A program made the position numbers and the translations under genes. A DNA stretch of 64,000 bases from Beaufortia kweichowensis (lineage: Eukaryota; Chordata; Actinopteri; Cypriniformes; Gastromyzontidae): the NCBI GenBank assembly GCA_019155185.1, contig CM032799.1, positions 401,001-465,000 on the forward strand. Reading direction: 5' to 3'. The notes below the pieces were generated by a model. The model had not been told where the DNA came from and ran no database searches. It was given only the letters and a program-made list of their open reading frames with translations. Positions 13,862 through 26,870 of this stretch are shown here, one piece after another (position 1 is the first letter of the stretch; the number at the start of each line of letters is the position of its first letter).

Positions 13862-13950
13862 TACTGGTGGTCATGGGTTTGATCACATGCACTGTAAGAT
13901 GCCTTGGAGAAAAACACCTGGCAAATGCATAAATGTAAATATTATATTTC
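13862..13950 (+). repeat. Decayed tRNA-derived SINE-like fragment
   Basis: Has a B-box-like GGTTTGATCAC, then GCACTGTAAG, a degraded version of the fish SINE tail and GGCAAATGCATAAATGTAAAT. The tail is the reverse complement of the sequence at 16303 and 28590, so the three are one family. Too degraded to be a functional tRNA. Confidence 0.55.
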
Positions 13951-16302
13951 ACATTACATTTAGTAAGGTAGGCGTTATTAACATACGGACACATAAATAG
14001 AGAAATAAATAAATGTCGAAATGCATTAAAAGTTTAAATAATATTAAGTTTAGAAGTGAATAAATGTAAAAATATAAAGATTTATGTTGAAATAAAATAA
14101 ATGGTAAAAAAAATAGTTCAAATAAAAGTTGATACTTTGACATAAGTTTTATATTTATTTATTTTTGTATTTATTTATTTATACTTACTGTATGTCTTCC
14201 ATATATATACATCACTCCACGTTGAAAAACAAATACTAATTTTAACTGTTTGTTTGTTTTATTCTAATACAGTATGTGTGGAACATATGTGCAAAAGTCT
14301 GAAGAATGGTTTAACGACACATAAATTGTTAAGTGATAATATACTGTTTGCTTTTATAATCGCTTGTTTACATGACAGAGACACTGATGAAGACCTAGCG
14401 TATGTCCTTACGATGTTAAATACGGCCTCAGGGATGCAAGTCGAGACTGTAAATAGGTCATGAACCTTATTAGCTGCACTTGGCATGTGCTTTGGTTCCC
14501 TTGACCTCTGACCTCTGTTATTTCCACCCAATGGAGTTTAATGTGACCTCGACAGAAGGAATGTCAGCAGGGTGCTGATTGGACCGGAGGAAGACCGCTA
14601 TAGGCCTGTGCTCCACCTGTTTTTAGTTTCACATGTTGAGGACAGATTGGGTGTTTGGACCTTCTTGGTAAAATTACATTAATCTTGATTTCATGGATTT
14701 TTGCAGGTGTTTGTGGGTTTGAAAATCTCTTCTCAGAGTTTTATCTTCTCTACCACTGGATACATGATGTGATATATAAATATGAATGACTGAAATGGTC
14801 CTGCAGATTTTCTATAAGCTAGTCTGTACAAAATATCTCAAGCTTTTGCTTTGCTCAGCCATGTGAAAATTGTGTGGTTTAGTGTATGTGCGTGTTCACA
14901 TTCATGCGTGCAAGTGTGTGAAGTTTACTTGTGGAGATAAGGGATTGATTTACAACCTGACTGAAGCTGCACCTCGCTCCTCTTTGTAAGGCCTTTAGGC
15001 TGGAAAAGCGGCTTTGGGGTTTTGTATGTTGCAGGAAAGTAACTTCTTAAATCTGAAGCGTCTTCATCATCCTGAGGTTTCGTCAGATCATCTCGTTCAG
15101 GATGGGGTAGAGGTGATACACATGAGCTCTCGAGTCCCAGCGCAGTGAAACTCTGGGTAACGCACTTCTAATTCCCCATCCGCTCCCTGTTGAAGGAGTG
15201 CAGGAGACTGCCAGTGTTAGATCCAGCGCATTAATGCTAATTAAAAACTCTCCATGCATATGTTAATGAGTTGGAAACGTCCCGAGTCTGTGGGTGGGAT
15301 TGAGTCTTATTCCCAGAGCAGAAGTGGGAGGCAGGAGTGAACGGCAGCAGTTTTTTTTTTGGGAAGTTATTGTTGGTTTGTGTTTACAAACTCAAGAAAA
15401 TGCAGTTTGTCAGCAGTTTAGTATGTGGGTAGTTGATAAATAAATATGTGACTGCCCTATGGTGTGACAGCAAAAATGTAGAAAAAAATTAAAAATATAC
15501 AAAAAACATGAGAGATTTATCTTCTTTGCTGGAGTTACAAATAGGATGAGAAGGATTTATCTTACTGTAATTGTTTTTCTGCATTTTTTGTATGTCACTT
15601 CATATGACATAGACTTTTGTCAACCACCCATGTGTGTACCTTCTTCTGTATGTGAAAAACAGGTTTTTATCACATGCATGTACTGGTAATCTAAAGAACA
15701 ATGTTGCTAATTCCCCCCTTTGATGATGTCATTGGGTTTAGGCAAAAGCAAAAAAAGTGCCAGATAGATGTTGAAACGGCACACAAGCTGCAGACAGAGA
15801 TGGACTGTGTGATTTCACAGAATCCAGTTTGAAAATTAGATCATGGCTCTAATAAAGATCCCTAATTCTCTGTGACTCATGGGATCACGAGGACCGAACA
15901 TCTTTTCACCCAAAGGCCTCAGTAATGAAAGTCTGTATCTCTCATTTAGAGAGAGACAGAGCTTGTGTGCTTCCATCATTTATATCAGGCCAACCAGGTT
16001 AGTCAGGGAGATGTTGAGAGAGCTTTCACAGTGTTTTATCTCAGTAAACGCTTTAACTCCACCAACATAGAGAACAGCAATAGAGGTTTTGTCATATAGA
16101 GAAACGGATTTTAATTTACTTTTTAATATTGAAAAAGAGCCACAAAGCAGTGAAGTGATTTTAATTTGTCAAAGATCATGTTTAAGAGCTACAATACACA
16201 AAAATCCTGATCAATTTAACCGGTCATTTAGCGTTACCATGGCACTGTGAAACTTCTAATGCTGAATGTTGTATTTAACACACACAAAAAATAATCCACA
16301 TG

Positions 16303-16358
16303 TACATTTAGGCATTTAGCTGACGCTTTTATCCAAAGTGACTTACAAATATTAGGAG
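16303..16358 (-). repeat. SINE-like tail, minus orientation
   Basis: Contains TTTAGGCATTTAGCTGACGC followed by TTTTATCCAAAGTGACTTAC, a segment dispersed very widely in teleost genomes as part of SINE-type elements. A near-identical copy is at 28590-28664. The exact family name is uncertain. Confidence 0.65.
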
Positions 16359-16454
16359 ACAATAATCTAAAATTCAATCATTTTATAATGTACTATCATA
16401 ACAGTTGTGTCCTCATTGGTGATGCTTAATATGATGCGTTGTTTTTTGCTTCAT

Positions 16455-16790
16455 TTTAAAACAGATTCCTTGATTCTGATTGGTCAATAGCTGTATTTTA
16501 TTCATGGTAAAGCACAGCTATGAGCTCTTCAGCCAATGATTCTGCACAGCATGTATCACAGTCGCTCAGGGACGGTTGTTTCCTGCGGAAGGGAGATTTT
16601 TATTGATTTTACTTCATGAAAGTTGCATTGATACATATTTTTAGGCTTTAATATTTTTATTGTGTTTTATAAAAGCAATATACAAAGTTATGAGAGACTA
16701 GTGCTTTATCATGAATAAGTCACGGCTGAAGGGGTTTCAGGCACTCCGCTTCACCACTTATTGCCTTTCATACCTTATTGCTTACTTAAA
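16455..16790. repeat. Dispersed repeat, copy 1 (second copy at about 30150-30390)
   Basis: Shares with 30150-30390, in the same order, the phrases GTCAATAGCTGTATTTTATTC, AAAGCACAGCTATGAG, TCAGGGAC, CGGAAGG and the end phrase CTTTCATACCTTATTGCTTA. Both copies are in the same orientation and are diverged. Likely a non-autonomous transposon; family not identified. Confidence 0.6.
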
Positions 16791-17848
16791 AGACGTCAAG
16801 CAAACACACAGGATTTTTTCAATAAACTATAAATATTGTTTATTTTATTTACACTAAAACTAAATGACACTCTGTCTGTGAAAACCAGGCTAAAAAAAAT
16901 CTAATTTTTAGATAACGAGCATTAAAGTTTGATTTCATCTATTAATTTCACTATGATTTCAATCTTTCACATGGCCTTACTTTGTAAATATTTAAGATAT
17001 CATGGTAAGATTTTTAAGGAATGTTCTTTACATTTTGTTGGATGATTTTATGTCTTTAGCTGGGTTTTCAAACCTAAAAAAATAAAACACAATAATTAGA
17101 TAATTTTTTATTTATTTAAACTCATAATTTTTTGTGACTTAATGTGTGATGCTTTATGAGATAAGTTGTTTATGGCCTCATTAAAAGCCGTTAAATACAC
17201 ACCCAGCACATAGTGTATCCATGCCATTTTTATTGTTTCTGTCAGGTCTCTGTCATGTCATTGCAATGAATTCCAGTTTACCTGGCAACACGCTCTGTGT
17301 TGTATGTATTTAACACTTATCAGCGCAGTAACGTTTCGTTACCGTTAATTAACTCGCAGCAGTTCTGTTTATATGGTTGAGGGCTTTTTGCAAGCTCCTG
17401 CATTAACCCTCATGTGGATCTGAGCTACTCTCTCGCCTGGAGACGGAGGAAGCACATCAAAAGCCTCTGCAGTCAAAACTCTAATTAATATTAATTGTAA
17501 TGAACTTTAGGGCTTTTTATATGCCATGTAATATGCATGTCTTGTAATGTGCTTATACAGTACCATAGAGACATAGAGACTGCTGGATTGAGGAAAACAG
17601 CAGTCCTCTGTAGGCTTAACTGAGCGTTATACGCCTGTGGAAAGCAGAGAGCCCTTGAAGAATGAGGAAATGCATGAAAGATGTGAAGAAAGTAGGACGT
17701 TGTGAAGGTCTTCTGATGGAAACCATAAACTCTATGAGGAAATCAAATCTAAAACCACAGAAAACCAGATAATTCAGTACAGACAAGTCTAAGGGCTGAG
17801 AACTTAAAAATTGCAGAAATCAAAATAATTTAGATTTTTCTTTTTTAG

Positions 17849-18019
17849 GACGGGCGTCTGCGTATTAATGATCAGCTTGTTGCCGTCAATGGTGAATCAC
17901 TCTTGGGAAAGTCCAACCATGAAGCCATGGAGACCCTACGGAGATCAATGTCCATGGAAGGGAATCTTAGAGGAATGATTCAGCTGGTGGTGCTCCGTTT
18001 GCTACTACAACAGAATCAG
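17849..18019 (+). CDS. pard3b: PAR3B exon: second half of PDZ3
   Basis: 171-bp exon of 57 codons, phase 0 at both ends (acceptor TTAG to 17848, donor GTAAAA at 18020). It opens DGRLRINDQLVAVNGESLL and contains the alpha-B helix NHEAMETLRRSMSMEGN. It closes PDZ3 with the last strand GMIQLVVLR. Up to that arginine the match to vertebrate PAR3/PAR3B is nearly complete. The last ten residues (LLLQQNQ at the end) do not match the arginine- and proline-rich start of the mammalian linker. This is the point where the family alignment breaks, so exact use of this donor is slightly less certain than the domain itself. No better in-frame donor was found nearby. Confidence 0.93.
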
Positions 18020-18752
18020 GTAAAACCCTAAAAATATCGTCTCATTAAATATGGTTTTACATGGCTTCTATTAACCTTGGTCACGCTGGTGGGGACCTGG
18101 TTGAGCTGGTTAACCATATTCCAAAATCCATTCTAAACTGGTTAACAGCTACATCATCTTAAGCTGGTATGACCTTGTTTTTAAAGCAAGATTGTTGGTG
18201 TGTGTCCTTACAGTAACTTTGTAACATCCATTATTCAATAGACGTTGAGAATATTCTCAGAAAGTTTGTCATTTCTTCCCCTTACAGCATGAAAGAGATT
18301 TTCCATGACTAATGTCAATGAAAATTACATGTCGTACTGTAAAGTGTAGAGCTGGTCCAAGAAGTGTTTACACTGGTGTGTTCTTGTTTTCATTTTGCTA
18401 TGATTACTCCTACTGTCCACACTACTCCAGAGATTTCCAACCTTGAAAACTGAGACTTTTGTAATCCTGTTTTAAAACTCCAGGGTGCGTTTTAATGTAG
18501 ATGGACAAAACGTAGACATATGAAAATAAATTCGTAGCTGCACACGTTTGCTGTTTGATTGGGTCATCTGGATCATTGAGTGTCTTTTCCTGATTTGTCA
18601 AGACTATTACACTGCTGGAATAGGACGGACTTCAATAACCGTGTAAACAATAACATACAGATGGAGCTTCAGACTTTGCTGGCTTAGTTTTTTTGGAAGC
18701 TATTGTGTAGTTAAACTTTTATCATTTTAAAATGTTATAATATTGCAGCTTA

Positions 18753-18802
18753 TATCTATCTAATATTTATCTATCTGTCTGTCTGTCTATCCATCTCTCT
18801 TT
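18753..18802 (+). repeat. Short TATC/TCTG tetranucleotide repeat
   Basis: Imperfect runs of CTAT, CTGT and ATCT units. Confidence 0.8.
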
Positions 18803-20532
18803 CTGATTCTGATTCTTCTGTCACGTCCTCTTCTCTAACATGTGTATGACAATTAGCGGTATCAAAAGATCTCGGAGGGTCACAGTTTAACACATTCACA
18901 CTTTAAAGTTAATATCACCATCAACCTCACTGTACAAGTGTTGGCACATTAATATCCCCATGCTAATATTTCCTGCATCGTAGTTCCACCATTTAAATCT
19001 GAAACATGTCGCTCATCATTCAAGACGACTTTTACTTAACTAACATGTGCTGGTTTTAGACCAAGCACAGACAGATGCTCGCTGTGTCATAAAGGCTGGC
19101 TAAAATGTTTGGTAATTGCAGTTATTGCTCATCATCCTTTAACTTTCTCCATCATTTCCCCATGTGCTGGTGGAATTTGCCTCCAGCAGGATGGTTTAGC
19201 CTTCAGTCCCTCCCCAGCACCTGGGTTCCAGAGCGGCCATATGCTCACCCCAGGATTCCCTTCTATGGCTCTCACATACGTGCTGACACACTTCAGCCCA
19301 AGGCCTCCAACTGCTCCAAAGTGCTGCGTAATTAGGCTACACAATAGAGCCGCATGGATTGATGGTCACTGGGGGTCTTTTGTGAGGCCTCACAGTCTGG
19401 GAGGGATGGGCAGGACTAGGCCGTGGTGTTATTGTTGTCATAAAATAAAGATTCATGTTCATTATGCTTTATGGTGTGCGGATGCCCCGTGATGGCTGCC
19501 GATGGGGCGTAGAATGGAGTCAGGGTTGATGGGACGTCTTTGACCCTTGTGTGTAGAGATGGGATGAGGTGCTGGTAGGGAACAGATTGTGTGTATTGTC
19601 ACTGGGTTCAAAGTAATATATCATTCAAGCCAGATGCAGGGAATGAACGTTTCTTCTTGAGGTGAAACTGGCAATGGACTTAGAAGAGCTTTACTCGGTA
19701 ATAAGAGATAGATTAGTTTTTACACCCACAAGGTGTACAGAATAATAAAGAAGAGAACATACTGTTGAAGCTTTTATTTTTGTGTATATGCCAGTTTATA
19801 GGTTCCTAATGAATTTTCGTCTATTTTCGTTTTTAGATTCTCTCCTATTAAATGTATTTTTCTGGCCTGAAGCAAGTTTAACCTCTTTACATCTTTACAC
19901 GCAGAGTCAATACACCATTCCCATGTGTTTCTGCCTAAACCTCCTTTCTGTCCAGGTCTCCTGGTCTAACTTCATTAATTAGGGTTTCTCAGAAACATTA
20001 AAGACTTTTCATGTACAGTAGTGCCCAAAAGTGATGTCCGAAAGGGTGTTTTTATACAGTATTTGCTTCTAATTTCCCCTCAGGTTAGATTAAACCATTA
20101 AAATATAAGGTGCATGGCATAAAAGAAACAAAAGACTTTATTTGACTAAATTGTTTGGCAAACTATGGCATATCAGGGAATATGAGTTTCATTCAAATAC
20201 ATAGTCAAACATCTAATACAGTTTTATCTGTTGTAATAGTTTGTCTTTATAAACTTTTTTCGCATTGTCATGTGCAATTTTTTGTCAAACCTCCTTAAAT
20301 TCTTCTCAATGCTAAGCATTAGTTTACACTCCAATAATAGATTTGAAACAAAAGTGAACACATCGCTTGTTAAAAACATGTTGCAGTAATATATCTGATG
20401 TCCACTTCAGTGTCATGGTTAGTTTGGGTTAGTTTTGGTTAGTTTTGGCAGATGCTTGACCCTTTGTGCTGCTTACACTATGTTGTACCAATTGAGTTTA
20501 ACATGAATGAAACTCTGACTCTGTGCTCTCAG

Positions 20533-20625
20533 GGAGAGCCCACCCGATCTGTGCCGCAGGAGGTCTCCCAGACCTGCCAGGCCACTTTTCTCTTTAACTG
20601 CAGGCTTTGTGATGCTGATTAAGAC
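20533..20625 (+). other. pard3b: Candidate cryptic or poison exon with strong splice sites
   Basis: A pyrimidine-rich stretch ending CTCTCAG (20526-20532) is a good acceptor, and 93 bp later GTAAGT at 20626 is an ideal donor. Entered in phase 0 from exon 17849-18019, it would add 29 codons (starting GEPTRSVPQEVSQTC) and then TAA at 20620-20622, three bases before the exon end. Inclusion would therefore end the protein just after PDZ3 or trigger nonsense-mediated decay. There is no clear match to mammalian PAR3B, and another frame is fully open. It may be a chance pairing of sites. Confidence 0.3.
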
Positions 20626-21344
20626 GTAAGTGGAGTCTGAGGAGATTTTGCGGATGGGTCCTCGAGCAAAAAGATGAGCGTGATGCTAACAGACAGAGAC
20701 GTGGAAAAACTAGACTGTGGGAAACGGGATACCTTTAGTCCTTTGATCAGTGTGTGTTTGTGTTATGGTTGTGGTTTCTTGTGTGCCTGTCAATAAAATG
20801 CACTGTAATTTACTTTTCCATCTAGCATCTTTTTTCCTACAAACATAACACTTCATACAGTCCCTTTTTTCCAGCCCTAACATTTCCTGTTAATTTTTAT
20901 CGATTCACCTGCATTGTCTGAATCTCATCATTTCAAAATTGCAAGCTGTGTGTCTTCTTCTTTTTTGCTGGTAAATATTATAAAGGAAATGGAAAAGTTG
21001 GCTTGGGAAACCTCATTGATCCCCTTCTGTAATCTCATTTACTTCCCGTCACTGGCAGCCTGTGTCACCGCCGCCTCCCCAGCCATGAGATCTGCTCTCG
21101 CTGCTGTTAGCATTACAAAAGCCACTTCATTGTTCCATTAGGTCCACTTGTAATGTAAGTTCTGTACTGTGATGCTAGTGAAGTTGTTATGGTATGGTTT
21201 AAACTAATTGTTTATTTGACTATTTACAGAGTACAGAATGGGCATTGATTTGTAATCAGGGCTTTTAATGTTAGAACAATAAGATTTGTGCATGGCCTAT
21301 TTTTGCAGATTATCAACCATAAACTCCTCAAATTAAATGTGCTA

Positions 21345-21475
21345 CAAAAGGTTCTTTGAAGAACCATTCAGTGATATTTAAAAGAACCATTTGTTACTTT
21401 TTATAGTTGAAAAACCTTTTTCCACAACAAAGAAACCTTTTGAAAAAGAGAAAGATTATTCTTCTATGGCATGTA
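21345..21475. repeat. Dispersed AAAGGTTCTTT-type repeat
   Basis: Has AAAAGGTTCTTTGAAGAACC followed by TTTAAAAGAACCAT and AAAAACCTTTTTCCAC. This partly self-complementary unit is common in cyprinid introns. Confidence 0.45.
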
Positions 21476-21983
21476 CATACAGGCGTATGTAAACCTTGGG
21501 ACAGGGCGACTAGTGTAAATTGTTATTTTTTGTATTATTATTATTACATATATTAATATAACTATTACTTATTGTTTTATTTTGTAATATATTTAAGAAG
21601 CTATAAAAATACATACATGTTTCCCAAATGATTTTTTTACACCAATTATCATTTTCAGAGGTTTACAATGTCTTGAATCGTGTTGCCTTCCTGAGCATCA
21701 CTGAATGTTTCTATGTTTTGTAATAGTTGAGTCTCTTAAATTGTCTTAAATGTTCAAAATCATACAATTACTGCTGTACGGAGGTTAAAGATGCAGAAGA
21801 TGCTGAAAATCAAAGATTCTGCAGGACCTGGAATTATTTTCTTGAAACAGTTTATTGCCCTTGTTTGGGGCATTACTGAATTAAAAACAAACATTATTTT
21901 TTCGAAATTTCTCTTATTTTTCCAAGATTTTCCACATTTTCCATATGCTGCAAGGGGGGTATAAACTTATGACTTCAACTGTA
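21476..21983. mobile_element. Non-autonomous element with a Tc1-type terminal repeat (decayed)
   Basis: The right edge reads TATAAACTTATGACTTCAAC then TGTA. On the other strand this is CAGTTGAAGTC-AAGTTTA, the recognised end of fish Tc1/mariner (Tdr/Sleeping Beauty-like) elements, next to a TA. The left part starts with the related GGCGTATGTAAACCTTGGGAC. No transposase frame is present between them. This fits a short internal-deletion or MITE derivative. The left boundary is approximate. Confidence 0.55.
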
Positions 21984-22372
21984 GATGGCCTGGGTACATT
22001 TACATCTATGTAGTATATCAAAGTATAATTTAGCAATAATTTAATTGTTTCGGTCTGAAAGCATCAACTCATTACACGTTTACATGTTTAAAAACAGCGA
22101 ATGAGTGAGAGCTAATCCTAAAGGAGACTTGGAGCTGAACCAAACCACCTTGTGGCTTCTTTTTAAGCTTCTTGTGGCTTCTTAAGTCATTGTCCTTCTT
22201 GTACATCCCATCATGCACACCGGCACTGTTAACCTGTACATCTTTTCTAAAACGTTACCTCAGTCATATTAAAACATAGAAATGCTAAACAGGCGTCCCT
22301 CAGTGCATTGTACAGTACCGTGACACTTTGGCCTTCTTTATGATTGCTGTTTTTAAACCTTTAGAAAAATAT

Positions 22373-22415
22373 CACACACACACACACACACACACACATG
22401 TATATATATATATAT
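22373..22415 (+). repeat. (CA)n-(TA)n compound microsatellite
   Basis: About 13 CA units followed by seven TA units. Confidence 0.95.
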
Positions 22416-22964
22416 GTGAGCGGTTTGCTTTCCTAATGATCCACAGTTAACCAAATGCCGGCAGCTTCTGCAGTATCTGAAGAGACCATTAGTAGACGCA
22501 TCTGATGTGCTGCATCCGGCCTCTCTCCAGCATTTTAAATCTGCCAATGGAATTAACATATTTCATAGTGCCGCTGCAGGCCTCGGGGCAAGATAATAAA
22601 ATGAATTACTATTCTGTCTTTGTCTCTGGGGGAAAGCGACAGAAAATCTGTAACATCTGTGCAAGTGGCTTAAATCCTTCATGTCATTGACAGCTAGTCT
22701 AATCAGATGAATTAAGAGCACTTCCAGAAGCACATAGCAGTTGTTCTCATGCTCTTTTAATCTCAGCCAGTTCCCGTTCTTTTCCTCCAGAACCAGAGTC
22801 TCGGTGTGATATTTGTTTTGTGATGAATGCCGAAGCGGTTTTAACGATCCCTCTGTTATTTGAAAGTCTTTACCTATCCCAGTGCTCAGATTTGCCTTTT
22901 CTGTTTCCATAATTCACAAACAGAATCGATACGCTGACACTGGTTCTCTCATTCTCTTTTGCAG

Positions 22965-23097
22965 GAGTTCCTGGAAACGCGGCGAATTCTCAATCGATCC
23001 TTTGATAGCTGCGTGGGACAGGCGGGGCACCTCGGCCAATCAGACGGCAGCGTTCAGCCCCCCGTGGTGATGAACAGCATCTACGAGCGATGCGCGG
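22965..23097 (+). CDS. pard3b: PAR3B exon: first linker exon after PDZ3
   Basis: 133-bp exon, 44 codons plus one base. It enters in phase 0 after TTTGCAG and leaves in phase 1 before GTGAGT at 23098. The peptide starts EFLETRRILNRSFDSCVG and ends MNSIYERCA. It has no known fold and is probably disordered. Identification rests on open frame, strong splice sites, phase agreement on both sides, and weak similarity to the mammalian PAR3B linker (an F-x-x-C spacing and a shared NSI). This linker is known to vary between paralogues and isoforms, so low conservation is expected. Confidence 0.85.
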
Positions 23098-26000
23098 GTG
23101 AGTGATGGGCTCGCTGCGTCTTTATCTCACAGCCGCGCGGCATTGAGACGTTCAAGGAGAAGGCCACCCAAACATCAGGGGCTAATATATTTCTTTGTCG
23201 TCCGCACTATATTTGCTTTCTAATCTTTTAGACTGCCTCTTCATCGGCTAGACGCTGAAAGTATGACTCTTCATTTTGACTTGAAGGCAGAGAATCAAAG
23301 ACAAAATAAATAGTGCTTTTGGAAACAAAGCGATATCCCCAGAATGAAAGGCAAGATATTATCGCGCTAATGTGCGTCTAGGCATCTAGTGAGCTGTCTG
23401 TTGTCTTCTTAAATAGCATCCTAACTAAGAAGGAACATAGTAAGTTAAACAGTTGCATTAGGCACAAATTCTGCACATGGGACAATTTCAATGGACCCTT
23501 AGTCAGGATTAATGTCATATTTAATATTTCAGTAATAAAAAAGTTAAAATTGTTGAAATTCCATACTAATTATCAGAAATGCGCAACATGCTAATATATT
23601 TTGGTATTAAAGTCCCCATGAACTAAAAACTTGCGTTCAACTTGAATGATGTATTATAGTGGCATATAGTGGAAATAGAGAAAAATTAGAAGGAGCTTGT
23701 GTTTTTCACATTTATTGGCTGTAGAAAAGTGTCTGTTGTTGTAGGGGAGTTTATAAACCATCAGAGATGACATCAGAAAAGTATATCCTCAGATTTTTAA
23801 TAAAGATTATGATGGTACATAAATTCTGCATGGATAAATAAACACAGCAGTATTTCATATCAAATAAGAATTGAAAGGAAATAGGTATTTTAATCAACAT
23901 TTTTGTCTCTCTATATTTTCACATTATTTTTTTTCTAGCACAATGCATTCTGGGATTGTCTTTACAGCTGAAGATCCCCGTGATTCAGCTTTAGAATTTC
24001 GTTCAATATTTTAGGCGGCTAAAGAGGCATGCCTGCGGTGCCTACACAGTCAGCTCGCAAGGTTTTAAAACAGAACGATTGTCTGGGCTTTTCTGTCCGC
24101 GTGTGGCACTAGAAATGTGTTTCTACATGAATGTCTGTCACTATCAATACAGTACGCTTGTCGTACAAACTTTGTCTCTCTCTCTCGTTCGCTCTCAAGC
24201 CCGGAAAGACTCCTTTATCAAGCCTGTATTAAGAGCTGGAAGTTTACCTCGTCTGAAAATTGGGGCACATTTGCAATTCTTTTCATGTGAAACGCCTGTG
24301 TGCACAGCCTGTCGTGCCGACCATCCCTTTAACCGAACATGAAAGAGTAACACTCCTCCTCTAGGATTTCTACACAACTAGAGACAGACAGATGGAGAGA
24401 GGCTTAAGACGGGCCTGCCCGCTTTAAGCATCCTCATCGTCTCTCACACGCACGGTGCTAAGAAATAATACAGATAGTCCAATATCACCCACATTCTCCT
24501 CTTCCTGACACCTCACGCTTCTTTCCCTGTTGTTTACTTCCTTAAATTCATAAATATATGCAGTCCAAAAAAATCCTTCTGTTCTGTCTTTGCGAGCTGG
24601 TTGGAAGTGTTTGTGGGTATGGATGTCTCATAAGAGCGAGTAGTGAAAAGAAATCAAGTCCTTCGCTTGTTTTGGGATTGTGGGTTTCTTTCACCCTGAC
24701 CTTGAGATCATTAAGTTGAAACGTGTTTTATCTAGGCCATGTTTTCACATGCGCAACAGTAACAAACAATTTAAAATGCATAATGCCCTCATCAAGAGAG
24801 CGCTGAATTTTTTAGCGTGGCACAGCAATTTGGGTCGAGGGAAGTAATTTACTGGTAGTCGTTTGAGCTGTAAATGAAAGCTAATGATTTCGCACATATG
24901 TATGTGCATTGTGTTTGCGTTTGAAGTGTTTCTTCTCGGGAGAATTAGCTCTAATTATAACCCTGAATAACAGCTGTGGAGAGGATCGACGTGTGGGTTG
25001 TTATAAATATTACTGTTTCTGAACTCTGTCCATCTAGGATGAGTTTTTAAATGCCCTCCAACGCCTTCGTGAGAAGATGAACTTTAAGTTTGTGAAGTTT
25101 AAATGAAGAATTATGCTTTTGCTATTCCGTTCTGGTGGTGCTACTTCAATACACACTGTGATATTTATATTTCATATTTATATTTATATTTCATTCGTAA
25201 TATACTTGGTAGTATACTTATCACCATCATATTACCATGGTTCATCAAAGAAATCATAGTAGTGGCATAATACTTTTTAGTGTTTTTTTTGTCTAGAGAA
25301 GACAAGAAGTGTTGCATTAATACAATAACAGAAGAGTAGCTTTCAATAGTCGTAGTACAATAAGTGGTATAAATAGTCGCTCGGTAAAGAGGTCATAGCT
25401 GTTCTTTATATTATTATGAATAAATCATCAACCTCTAGAACTGCATATATGCATTTTAAAAATAAAAAATAAAAATACTGCAATTGTTTTGCACAAACGT
25501 CCACACATCAGTATCTGTTGGTCTGGTCTTCTCTGAGAGAAACATGGCTTTTATTTCATTGAATGTTTTACATGAGGAGGTGTGCTGCTCGTGTTGGTGT
25601 GAGAGGTTGGGTTTAGGATTAATAACCCTGTTTTAGCCGGAAGAGCCATTGATCCATCACCTTAAGCGGGAACAACTTATTTCATTTCAGCTTCGCCACA
25701 CTTTAGCAGATAAATAATCCCAAGCATATGTGTGGCTGTGAATGTGTGCACCTGCTTTGAGTGGGATACAGATCTACTTTTTTCATTCAGCCCAACATCA
25801 GTTCATCTTCAGTGTGTGCATGTATGTCTGCGGGCTTGATGTATTATGGCAGTTGTGCAGCACACAAACAGATGAGATATATAATACTAATAAGCAGTCA
25901 TTCAAGTGAAGTCTGATGAGTAATGATGAGATGTTCTGCTGGGTGGGGCGCACTGATCTATGTGATTGTCAAGCCTGATTTCCAGCTCCTCTCCGCCAAA

Positions 26001-26712
26001 ACACAGACACTCCATCAAGAAGACAGAGAAGATGGCGCTCTCCATATTCCAAAAGTTACAAATCTTACGCTTTTCTATTTTCTTTCACATTTTTCATTTT
26101 TTAATCTAACTTGAGGAAGTGGTTCAGGAAATGATCCCGAGCGCTTGGCCCATCTATGGAATTGCTGATGAGTGTCTGTTCATACTGTAGATTGTTCACT
26201 AAGTGTCTGGGAATCCAAGGCATTTGTTTTCAATTTTACATTGTCGACTCTCAGACAAATACCTCCAGGTTTGGTTTTAGTTCAGTGCTAAAAGATGTTA
26301 ATCAGGCCTTTGTCATCAACAAAAGAGGTAGAATTCTGGGTAAATACTCATAGACTCTTCCCTGTGTGCCAATTACTCACACATTCAGAAATGTGTTCTT
26401 GTGTTTTCTTTTAAAGCAGGTACTTTAAGGCTTTTGTGTTGCCAGTCCTCTGTTTAGGCCAATGAGTCGTGAGCTGAACATACAATCATTACATCATCAT
26501 GCTAACTGCACTTCCTGTCGCATCTATCTGCTCTGTTTGCTTATATACACACTATAGGATGTCATTGTATACTGTACTTGCGGTCTTCAGATAGTGTGAA
26601 AAACAATGGTTGAATTGAATTTAGCTAAAAAGAAACACTGACCTTCAGCTGGTTTTTGTTTGCATACCAAATATTATGCTATTGTGCGATTCTGTTTAAG
26701 CTACCTTAGTAA

Positions 26713-26794
<82 letters not shown>

Positions 26795-26812
26795 AGAGAC
26801 AGAGAGAGACAG

Positions 26813-26870
<58 letters not shown>

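Larger units (their letters stand above)
13451..17848 (+). other. pard3b: Intron within PDZ3 (4.4 kb)
   Basis: No extra exon seen. Contains a SINE-like fragment (about 13862-13950), an AT-rich AAAT/TTTA stretch (about 13930-14190), another SINE-like fragment (about 16303-16358) and a dispersed repeat (about 16455-16790). The 17340-17540 part is a homeobox-site-like AT-rich block (several TAATTA-type motifs). The acceptor TTTTTTAG ends at 17848. Confidence 0.85.
18020..22964 (+). other. pard3b: Intron after PDZ3 (4.9 kb)
   Basis: Contains a palindromic AGCTGGT-type repeat (about 18075-18175), a TCTA/TCTG tetranucleotide stretch (about 18753-18802), a candidate cryptic exon (20533-20625) and a Tc1-end-like element (about 21476-21983). 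It also has a CA-TA microsatellite (22373-22415). The acceptor TTTGCAG ends at 22964. Confidence 0.85.

Noticed and set aside
13862..13900. tRNA gene suggested by a B-box-like GGTTTGATCAC
   Set aside because: No A-box or cloverleaf, and the following text is the SINE tail seen elsewhere. A degraded SINE explains it.
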